From Nemertoderma westbladi (Eukaryota; Xenacoelomorpha; Nemertodermatida; Nemertodermatidae), in assembly GCA_032718475.1 (NCBI GenBank), contig JAUCBJ010004707.1, positions 44,961 through 108,960 on the forward strand: 64,000 nucleotides of DNA, read 5' to 3'. Shown piece after piece: positions 42,501 through 54,500 of the stretch (positions are counted from its first letter, which is position 1; every line of letters starts with the position of its first letter). A program made the position numbers and the translations under genes. Below the pieces are notes generated by a model. The model was given only the letters and a program-made list of their open reading frames with translations, had not been told where the DNA came from and ran no database searches.

Positions 42501-45500
42501 TATTGTGACAGAGTCCACACCTATTGGGACCACGTTGCTGGCAGTTACAGCAACCGACAAGGTGGGTTTATTGTGAGAGAGTCCACACCTATTGGGACCA
42601 CATTGCTGGCAGTTACAGCAACCGACAAGGTGGGTTTATTGTGAGAGAGTCGTCCACACCTATTGGGACCACGTTGCTGGCAGTTACCGCAACCGACAAG
42701 GTGGGTTTATTGTGAGAGTGTCCACACCTATTGGGACCACATTGCTGGCAGTTACAGCAACCGACAAGGTGGGTTTATTGTGACAGAGTCCACACCTATT
42801 GGGACCACGTTGCTGGCAGTTACAGCAACCGACAAGGTGGGTTTATTGTGAGAGAGTCCACACTGGGACCACATTGGTGACAGTTACAGCAACCGACAAG
42901 GTGGGTTTATTGTGAGAGAGTCCACACCTATTGGGACGACGTTGCTGGCAGTTACAGCAACCGACAAGGTGGGTTTATTGTGAGAGAGTCCACATCTATT
43001 GGGACCACATTGGTGACAGTTACAGCAACCGACAAGGTGGGTTTATTGTGAGAGAGTCCACACCTATTGGGACGACGTTGCTGGCAGTTACAGCAACCGA
43101 CAAGGTGGGTTTATTGTGAGAGAGTCCACACCTATTGGGACCACGTTGCTGGCAGTTACAGCAACCGACAAGGTGGGTTTATTGTGAGAGAGTCCACACC
43201 TATTGGGACCACATTGCTGGCAGTTACAGCAACCGACAAGGTGGGTTTATTGTGAGAGAGTCTACACCTATTGGGACCACATTGCTGGCAGTTACAGCAA
43301 CCGACAAGGTGGGTTTATTGTGAGAGAGTCCACACCTATTGGGACCACGTTGCTGGCAGTTACAGCAACCGACAAGGTGGGTTTATTGTGAGAGAGTCCA
43401 CACCTATTGGGACCACATTGCTGGCAGTTACAGCAACCGACAAGGTGGGTTTATTGTGAGAGAGTCCACACCTATTGGGACCACATTGCTGGCAGTTACA
43501 GCAACCGACAAGGTGGGTTTATTGTGAGAGAGTCGTCCACACCTATTGGGACCACATTGCTGGCAGTTACAGCAACCGACAAGGTGGGTTTATTGTGAGA
43601 GAGTCCACACCTATTGGGACCACATTGCTGGCAGTTACAGCAACCGACAAGGTGGGTTTATTGTGCGAGAGTCGTCCACACCTATTGGGACCACATTGCT
43701 GGCAGTTACAGCAACCGACAAGGTGGGTTTATTGTGAGAGAGTCCACACCTATTGGGACCACGTTGCTGGCAGTTACAGCAACCGACAAGGTGGGTTTAT
43801 TGTGAGAGAGTCCACACCTATTGGGACCACATTGCTGGCAGTTACAGCAACCGACAAGGTGGGTTTATTGTGAGAGAGTCCACACCTATTGGGACCACAT
43901 TGCTGGCAGTTACAGCAACCGACAAGGTGGGTTTATTGTGAGAGAGTCGTCCACACCTATTGGGACCACATTGCTGGCAGTTACAGCAACCGACAAGGTG
44001 GGTTTATTGTGAGAGAGTCCACACCTATTGGGACCACATTGCTGGCAGTTACAGCAACCGACAAGGTGGGTTTATTGTGAGAGAGTCGTCCACACCTATT
44101 GGGACCACATTGCTGGCAGTTACAGCAACCGACAAGGTGGGTTTATTGTGAGAGAGTCCACACCTATTGGGACCACATTGCTGGCAGTTACAGCAACCGA
44201 CAAGGTGGGTTTATTGTGAGAGAGTCGTCCACACCTATTGGGACCACATTGCTGGCAGTTACAGCAACCGACAAGGTGGGTTTATTGTGAGAGAGTCCAC
44301 ACCTATTGGGACCACATTGCTGGCAGTTACAGCAACCGACAAGGTGGGTTTATTGTGAGAGAGTCCACACCTATTGGGACCACATTGCTGGCAGTTACAG
44401 CAACCGACAAGGTGGGTTTATTGTGAGAGAGTCGTCCACACCTATTGGGACCACATTGCTGGCAGTTACAGCAACCGACAAGGTGGGTTTATTGTGAGAG
44501 AGTCCACACCTATTGGGACCACATTGCTGGCAGTTACAGCAACCGACAAGGTGGGTTTATTGTGAGAGAGTCGTCCACACCTATTGGGACCACATTGCTG
44601 GCAGTTACAGCAACCGACAAGGTGGGTTTATTGTGAGAGAGTCCACATCTATTGGGACCACATTGCTGGCAGTTACAGCAACCGACAAGGTGGGTTTATT
44701 GTGAGAGAGTCGTCCACACCTATTGGGACCACATTGCTGGCAGTTACAGCAACCGACAAGGTGGGTTTATTGTGAGAGAGTCCACATCTATTGGGACCAC
44801 ATTGCTGGCAGTTACAGCAACCGACAAGGTGGGTTTATTGTGAGAGAGTCCACATCTATTGGGACCACATTGCTGGCAGTTACAGCAACCGACAAGGTGG
44901 GTTTATTGTGAGAGAGTCCACACCTATTGGGACCACATTGCTGGCAGTTACAGCAACCGACAAGGTGGGTTTATTGTGAGAGAGTCCACATCTATTGGGA
45001 CCACATTGCTGGCAGTTATAGCAACCGACAAGGTGGGTTTATTGTGAGAGAGTCCACATCTATTGGGACCACATTGCTGGCAGTTACAGCAACCGACAAG
45101 GTGGGTTTATTGTGAGAGAGTCCACACCTATTGGGACCACATTGCTGGCAGTTACAGCAACCGACAAGGTGGGTTTATTGTGAGAGAGTCCACACCTATT
45201 GGGACCACATTGCTGGCAGTTACAGCAACCGACAAGGTGGGTTTATTGTGAGAGAGTCCAAACTTATTGGGACAAGTCGGGTATGCTCTCTCTCTGTGAA
45301 CAATGTCTTTCTTTCAAAGGATTTTACGAGTTATCTACCCATCCCCCCCCCCCCCCCCCCCCCCCAACCCTTAGTTGAGTTAGTCCAACGTCGTTAGTGT
45401 TCTTGTTATCATAATCGTCGTTTACTCCTCTCCGTCTTTATTATAGTTTTAAAATTCATCATGGTGCATAATAATAAATGTAATGTAGTAAATAGACTTC

Positions 45501-48500
45501 GTTAACTTCCTCTAGCAATAAAATATAAATAAATATTTTATACAAAACATTGCCGCACGAAACTTTTGTTATAACTTACCGCCACTTCCCAATATACAGC
45601 TCTTCCAACCGTTATGAGCTCTACTAGACAATCCAGTCTATTGCTCATGCCGTCTTGGAATTTATTTTTATTATCTTTGTTTCCTATGTGAATTTGGATA
45701 AAGGCTGTAGTAGCTGAAATTGTAGTTTAAATCTAATCTATGGTGGTTCTATTGTTCTCGTGTCTCGATGTAAGTAACATATTGTAACTTTTTATGACAA
45801 TATAAGAGATAAATAAGAGTTTTAGTCTATCACAGATCAGATCTATCAAGAATTTATTTATGTAGTCGAATTCTTTTGAATATTTATTATTCAATGTGTT
45901 TATGTATTTCAGGACGAGGGCGTTACTTTGGGATATACTATTGATCCAACTCGCGCTGATGGTCTTGATCCGGTTAAATTAGCCAAGTTTAATCTCATCA
46001 GTGCGACTGGAATTATTGAGTCGGCGGGGGAATTCAACTACGACACCGGTCCCACTGAGGTTTGTGCTTACATTATAGTCGCAGCCTGTATTTTTAAGGC
46101 AAAACATTTTCTTAAATTTCATTTTTATACAAAAAATGTATCGTCAACAAACTATGTTGATATTATAATTTCTAACATAAAATCACTTTCCTGTAATATT
46201 CCAATTAATTCAATTGTAACCGAGATATTTGTATTTCAAGTAATAATTCTAGACTAATTACGAATTAATTATTTTTGGAGCAATGACTCGGCTATACCAC
46301 TGCGTCCGTGATCGAAACCGATGGATCGCTCGTATTCTATCATCGAATTGGGTCTACAAGAAACAATGTAGGCGCGTCTCTGTGAGTCGGTGGTGTTCCC
46401 TCTGGAGTAGTGCAGGGTTAGTCCGTGATGGAAGGTCGCGCTGCCCGGGTGTAAGGGGAAGGAGCGTCCTTCATCTTCGCTGCATTCGCACTGGCGGACA
46501 TGTTCCTTTGGGTTGGGCCTTCAAAATAATTATTAATTCAAGATAATGGTTGAAGTTATTATTCAGCAAACGGGACGGATTTAACAATAAGTACCAATAC
46601 ATATTCGATTCTTTTTATCGGTTGTATTTCAACTTACTTAACTTGATGAGAATTTCATGATCAAGATCTTGACTTGTTATCATAACATACATCACATGAT
46701 TCCTTATGTAATCTACAAGAAATTTCGTGAGAATCTGTGACTACCTACTTCGAATTATTCCTTGAAAGACAAAACTAACCTTATGGGATCTACTTACTTG
46801 ACATGTTCCCTCAACCGGCCTTTATGCGACCCGGGGACGAACCACATACAGCCGCTATCGACGACGGCGTGATCCAACGAGACCCACGTGGAACACGAGC
46901 GTTTATCCACCAATTCGGGCCAATAACTCATGTCCTGATGCCACGGGGTCGGGGTATCCGTCCTCGGGAACTTGTTGATCAACATGTCGAAGTCCATCGC
47001 CATGTCGGCCCCGAGGATATCCTGGGCCACCTTCACGATCCGTTGATGCAGCGGGGAACCGCCAGGGAATCCCTCAAGGTAAACCGTCGGCCACATTATC
47101 TGCAAAATGTTTTCTTTCTTCTCTGAACTCTTTGGAGGAATGTGTGAGCCAAGGTCGTGACGGTGTTTCCGTGTGTCTATCACTCCGTCAATCATTTTAT
47201 TGTAAATATCTTTGTATATTTCCACTAGTTCAGGTTCCAACAGACCTTCCACTACAAGGACCCCGTTCTCTTCCCATTCTGATTTCCATGTCTCATGGGG
47301 CTGACCTTTGACCCACTCATCAGCGCTTTTATAGGCTGGCCAGTTATTGACTATGTATTTTTCTACCATATTTATCAGTAATTATATATAATTTAAAAAA
47401 TTATATTTATAAATATGGATTACACTCTATCATTGTTTCATATATGTAATCTATTTTATAAATTCAACGTTGAGGTAATATGAACTAAAGTTCAATATAA
47501 ATAGTTAGCAGTATAATATCTATGTAATGAATGAATGACCTTTGATTTTTTATTTTTTTTTTCATTGCGACAATCGCTAAAACCTGTGGGATTACTCAAC
47601 TAGGATAAGAACAAACACCGTCTACTGTTTAATTATGATTATCTGTAAAATTATCATTAAAAATATGTAGATTGTACTCAACTCCTAATAACTAATGTTT
47701 TTATTGAACACATCCAGGACAATACTGATGTTAGTTTTCCCTTTAGCGGATACATGTGGAACGACATCAGCCGGGCCTGAACCAGCGTTCTACATTACTA
47801 TCTCACCAAGAAAGCGGTGTGTAATGGTTCCACCCCCATTTCCAAACGGCCTGTATTTAGATGCGCATTGCTGTAAATTATTAATAATTTAAATACAGAT
47901 TGTTGTGGGGTGGAGTTACGGTGTATTAAATATAATAGGCCTACAGTATTGGTGTAATACCCACCCCATAGCGAAAAATACTGGTGTAATATAATAGAGA
48001 ACTGGAATATGGAAGAGAGCTGGAATATTGGTGTATTAATAATACCCTCCCCATTCTATTTTTCAGTATAATTTCTGGTTGATAGCCAGTGACGGTACTT
48101 TTACTGGTGATGCGCAACTGAAAATCATAATTACCGATATAAATGATAACACTCCCGGTTGGTTCTCTAATAGTTACTGCCACTTCACCCAACCAACGTT
48201 CTACAAGTGAGTAATAACTTGAATCTGTTACCTATTTTGGCTAATAAAAGTTATAAACACTAGCAGATTTGTCATTCAAAACTGACTGAGTTATTAATTA
48301 ATTATAATATATATTCATGTTTTATGGTTTTATTGATATTTACTATATTTTCAGTTGCGAATACAATACTAATTCACCCGAGGGAACAAGAGTTGGTGGT
48401 GTTACGGCCAGAGACATCGACTCTGGTTCATTTGGTGTCGTTTTATACAGTGCAGTTCCCCCCTCTCCGTTAGTGTCTATTGGTTATGTTAATTAATGTG

Positions 48501-51500
48501 GTGGCGACTATACTTATCAAGATCATAAGTTAATTAATTATATTATTGAGAACAGTTTTCAAGAACAACTATTTTTATTTGAAATCTAGGCTCTTTTTTT
48601 TCACTAATATTTTTAAAATTGAATTATTTAATCTCTCTTTTTTTCACTAATTTCCAGAAAATTAGTTAAAAAAAGTATTTTTTTTAACTAATTTTTTTAC
48701 TTTTTTTAACTAATTTTTTTTTAATTTAATGAACTATTTGCTACACAATATAATCAATTTGATACATGCTTTCATATAATTGAGTAAGTTCCTGGTACAT
48801 AATGATTGGTAATGGTGAAAAATATCGAGACTTGAAAAATATCGAGAGTAAAAATAACGAGAGTAAAAATATCGAGAGTAAAAATAACGAGTGTTGAAAA
48901 TTAACGTGATTAAAAAATATCGAGAGTAAAAATAACGCGTGATGAAAAATATCGAAAATAACGAGTGTTGAAAAATATCGAGTGTTGAAAAATATCGAGA
49001 GTAAAAATATCGAGTGTTGAAAAATATCGAGAGTAAAAATATCGAGTGTTGAAAAATATCGAGAGTAAAAATATCGAGTGTTGAAAAATATCGAGAGTAA
49101 AAATATCGAGTGGTGAAAAATATCGAGAGTAAAAATATCGAGTGTTGAAAAATATCGAGAGTAAAAATATCGAGAGTAAAAATAACGAGTGTTGAAAATA
49201 TCGAGTGTTGAAAAATATCGAGAGTAAAAATATCGAGTGTTGAAAAATATCGAGAGTAAAAATATCGAGTGTTGAAAAATATCGAGTGTTGAAAAATATC
49301 GAGAGTAAAAATATCGAGTGTTGAAAAATATCGAGTGTTGAAAAATATCGAGTGTTGAAAAATATCGAGTGTTGAAAAACATCGAGAGTAAAAATATTGC
49401 ATTTTGCTTGAGCATTTTATTTAGAATTATGTAACAATATTGCAATGCATGGGTTACAACAGTGCAAGTGCAAGTGAATGGCATTATGTAATACACCTTG
49501 GGTACCCATTTACCAGATTTATTATACCAGCTAGTTTAATAGTTGGATTAGTTATATGAATTGCTAGTTAGTTATAAAAGAAGTGCTAGCTATAAATTTT
49601 GATAAATATTATAATTATTGTTAAATATTATATTAGAACACGTACTGTATAAGCTACCAAATGTTGATAAATATTGTTGTTCTAGAACATTTTTAGTAAA
49701 AAAAATTATCATACAACCCTTATTTAAAAAATTGTAACTTTCGATATTTTTACTCTCGATATTTTTCAACATTCTATATTTTTCAACACTCGATATTTTT
49801 CAACACTCGATATTTTTACTCTCGATATTTTTCAACACTCGATATTTTTCAACACTCGATATTTTTCAACACTCGATATTTTTACTCTCGATATTTTTCA
49901 ACACTCGATATTTTTACTCTCGATATTTTTCAACACTCGATATTTTTACTCTCGATATTTTTCAACACTCGATATTTTTACTCTCGATATTTTTCAACAC
50001 TCGATATTTTTACTCTCGATATTTTTACTCTCGATATTTTTCAACACTCGGTATTTTTACTCTCGATATTTTTACCCTCGATATTTTTACTCTCGATATT
50101 TTTTGAACTCTCGATATTATCGTTATTTTTCAACACTCGATGTTTTTACTCGCGTTATTTTTACTCTCGATATTTTTCATGTCTCGATATTTTTCAATAT
50201 AACCTAATGATTATATAATGTAGACGGAGGCTTATCGGGTAGCTTAACTGTACAGCTTATGTATTTATTTGAGTAAATATAAATGTAAATATAGTAATAT
50301 TATACGTCGTAAACATTGATAATGCTGGTGATATTTTTTTTCAAATAAAACAAAATATTCGATATAAAAACGTAACGGAAAACACTATTTTCCACTCATT
50401 TTCTTTAGCGAAATTCAGATATTCTGCCCTCGTGTGTTGAGTTTTCCATACTCGTTGGCATTTTAACACAACCTGCCAACTCTTGTAAAACTCAACCACT
50501 CGGACAGAATAGTTGAATTTCGCTAAATTGAAAATGAGTGAAAAAACCGGTGTTTTCCGTTTACTTTTTTTTATCGAATATTAGTCCTTTGTATCTTTTA
50601 CAGTAAAATCTGTAATTGTAAAATAATTATATATAAATAGATTTTTATCAATCAGATTTTATTAATTATTATTTTTAGACCGCAGTTTGATGTAGAGAGT
50701 GTTATTGGGGAGATTCGCGTGAAACTCGGCCAGACAGTGGACCCGTATAAAAAGTTCATCATGATAGTAGCGGCCCAAGACAATTCGGCCTCAGCTAGGA
50801 GAACGGAATGCCAAGTGCGGATTGATACGTTCTACGGACCGTAAGTCTCTTTATTATTTCATTTTATTGAACAAAAATCACTCCCCATAGATTGATTCGT
50901 TCGCATTTTTAGACACTCTCTTCGCTCGCTCTAAATACCATCGAATTATAATAGTAAATCTTTCCAAACTCTGTTTAACATTATATTGGTCGAATAAATT
51001 TGTTTTGAATAAAGTGATAATATTGATTTATTTTTTTTAAATCAAATATATTTATAGTCACTGTCCAGAGAGATCAAACGTATTTTATTGTTTGAAATCT
51101 AAGTTATTCGTCCCGAATATACCAGGATGCCACTGTTATACAGATGTACCATCACCGGTACATTATTTTACTACTATATTACTATATAACAGAGGTACCA
51201 TCACCGGTACATTATTTTACTACTATATAACAGAGGTACCATCACCGGTACCTTATTTTACTTCTATATACAGTGGTTCCCCTGCCTGTACATTATTTTA
51301 CTGTTATATACAGTGGTTCCCCCGCCTGTACATTATTATAATGTTATATACAGTGGTTCCCCTGCCTGTACATTATTTTACTGTTATATACAGTGGTTCC
51401 CCCGCATGTACATTATTTTACTGTTATATACAGTGGTTCCCCCGTCTGTACATTGTTTTACTGTTATATACAGTGGTTCCCCCGCCTGTACATTATTTTA

Positions 51501-54500
51501 CTGTTATATACAGTGGTTCCCCCGCCTGTACATTATTTTACTGTTATATACAGTGGTTCCCCCGCCTGTACATTATTTTACTGTTATATACAGTGGCTCC
51601 CCCGCCTGTACATTATTTTACTGTTATATACAGTGGTTCCCCCGCCTGTACATTATTTTACTGTTATATACAGTGGTTCCCCCGCCTGTACATTATTTTA
51701 CTGTTATATACAGTGGTTCCCCAGCCTGTACATTATTTTACTGTTATATACAGTGGTTCCCCCGCCTGTACATTATTTTACTGTTATATACAGTGGTTCC
51801 CCCGCCTGTACATTATTTTACTGTTATATACAGTGGTTCCCCCGCCTGTACATTATTTTACTGTTATATACAGTGGTTCCCCCGCCTGTACATTATTTTA
51901 CTGTTATATACAGTGGTTCCCTCGCCTTTACATTATTTTATTGTTATATACAGTGGTTCCCCCGCCTGTACATTATTTTACTGTTATATACAGTGGTTCC
52001 CCCGCCTGTACATTATTTTACTGGTATATACAGTGGTTCCCCCGCCTGTACATTGTTTTACTGTTATATACAGTGGTTCCCCAGCCTGTACATTATTTTA
52101 CTGTTATATACAGTGGTTCCCCCGCATGTACATTATTTTACTGTTATATACAGTGGTTCCCCCGCCTGTACATTATTTTACTGTTATATACAGTGGTACC
52201 CCGCCTGTACATTATTTTACTGTTATATACAGTGGTTTCCCCGCCTATACATTATTTTACTGTTATATACATTGGTTCCCCCGCCTGTACATTATTTTAC
52301 TGTTATATACAGTGGTACCCCGCCTGTACATTATTTTACTGTTATATACAGTTGTTCCCCCGCCTGTACATTATTTTACTGTTATATACAGTGGTTTCCC
52401 CGCCTGTACATTATTTTACTGTTATATACAGTGGTTTCCCCGCCTATACATTATTTTACTGTTATATACATTGGTTCCCCCGCCTGCACATTATTTTACT
52501 GTTATATACAGTGGTACCCCGCCTGTACATTATTTTACTGTTATATACAGTGGTTCCCCCGCCTGTACATTATTTTACTGTTATATACAGTGGTTTCCCC
52601 GCCTGTACATTATTTTACTGTTATATACAGTGGTTCCCCTGCCTGTACATTGTTTTACTGTTATATACAGTGGTTCCCCTGCCTGTACATTATTTTACTG
52701 TTATATACAGTGGTTCCCCCGCCTGTACATTATTTTACTGTTATATACAGTGGTTCCCCCGCCTGTACATTATTTTACTGTTATATACAGTGGTTCCCCC
52801 GCCTGTACATTATTTTACTGTTATATACAGTGGTTCCCCTGCCTGTACATTATTTTACTGTTATATACAGTGGTTCCCCCGCCTGTACATTATTTTACTG
52901 TTATATACAGTGGTTCCCCCGCATGTACATTATTTTACTGTTATATACAGTGGTTCCCCCGCATGTACATTATTTTACTGTTATATACAGTGGTTCCCCC
53001 GCATGTACATTATTTTACTGTTATATACAGTGGTTCCCCCGCCTGTACATTATTTTACTGTTATATACAGTGGTACCCCGCCTGTACATTATTTTACTGT
53101 TATATACAGTGGTTTCCCCGCCTATACATTATTTTACTGTTATATACATTGGTTCCCCCGCCTGTACATTATTTTACTGTTATATACAGTGGTTCCTCCG
53201 CCTGTACATTATTTTACTGTTATATACAGTGGTTCCCCCGCATGTACATTATTTTACTGTTATATACAGTGGTTCCCCCGCCTGTACATTATTTTACTGT
53301 TATATACAGTGGTACCCCGCCTGTACATTATTTTACTGTTATATACAGTGGTTTCCCCGCCTATACATTATTTTACTGTTATATACATTGGTTCCCCCGC
53401 CTGTACATTATTTTACTGTTATATACAGTGGTACCCCGCCTGTACATTATTTTACTGTTATATACAGTGGTTTCCCCGTCTATACATTATTTTACTGTTA
53501 TATACATTGGTTCCCCCGCCTGTACATTATTTTACTGTTATATACAGTGGTACCCCGCCTGTACATTATTTTACTGTTATATACAGTGGTTCCCCCGCCT
53601 GTACATTATTTTACTGTTATATACAGTGGTTTCCCCGCCTGTACATTATTTTACTGTTATATACAGTGGTTTCCCCGCCTATACATTATTTTACTGTTAT
53701 ATACATTGGTTCCCCCGCCTGTACATTATTTTACTGTTATATACAGTGGTACCCCGCCTGTACATTATTTTACTGTTATATACAGTGGTTCCCCCGCCTG
53801 TACATTATTTTACTGTTATATACAGTGGTTTCCCCGCCTGTACATTATTTTACTGTTATATACAGTGGTTCCCCTGCCTGTACATTGTTTTACTGTTATA
53901 TACAGTGGTTCCCCTGCCTGTACATTATTTTACTGTTATATACAGTGGTTCCCCCTCCTGTACATTATTTTACTGTTATATACAGTGGTACCCCGCCTGT
54001 ACATTATTTTACTGTTATATACAGTGGTTTCCCCGCCTATACATTATTTTACTGTTATATACATTGGTTCCCCCGCCTGTACATTATTTTACTGTTATAT
54101 ACAGTGGTTCCCCCGCCTGTACATTATTTTACTGTTATATACAGTGGTTCCCCCGCCTGTACATTATTATAATGTTATATACAGTGGTTCCCCTGCCTGT
54201 ACATTATTTTACTGTTATATACAGTGGTTCCCCCGCATGTACATTATTTTACTGTTATATACAGTGGTTCCCCCGTCTGTACATTGTTTTACTGTTATAT
54301 ACAGTGGTTCCCCCGCCTGTACATTATTTTACTGTTATATACAGTGGTTCCCCCGCCTGTACATTATTTTACTGTTATATACAGTGGTTCCCCCGCCTGT
54401 ACATTATTTTACTGTTATATACAGTGGCTCCCCCGCCTGTACATTATTTTACTGTTATATACAGTGGTTCCCCCGCCTGTACATTATTTTACTGTTATAT

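Noticed and set aside
28985..45397. Numerous 62-64 codon frames in the 68-bp array as small proteins
   Set aside because: They are the same two-and-a-half units read from a chance ATG, ending at the built-in TGA. They are repeat artefacts derived from exon 9.
46283..46546. Plus-strand 87-codon frame
   Set aside because: It is the antisense shadow of dioxygenase exon 2, which carries the family motifs on the minus strand.
46803..47126. Plus-strand 107-codon frame
   Set aside because: It is the antisense shadow of dioxygenase exon 1.
47695..47892. Extra or alternative cadherin exon in intron 10
   Set aside because: A CAG precedes it, but the reading lacks EC motifs, and exons 10 and 11 already join perfectly as TGPTE-YNFW.
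48734..49496. Minus-strand frames of 222-251 codons (Phe/Leu/Ser-rich repeats)
   Set aside because: They are readings of the AT-rich tandem arm of the foldback element, open in two frames at once. They are not a gene.
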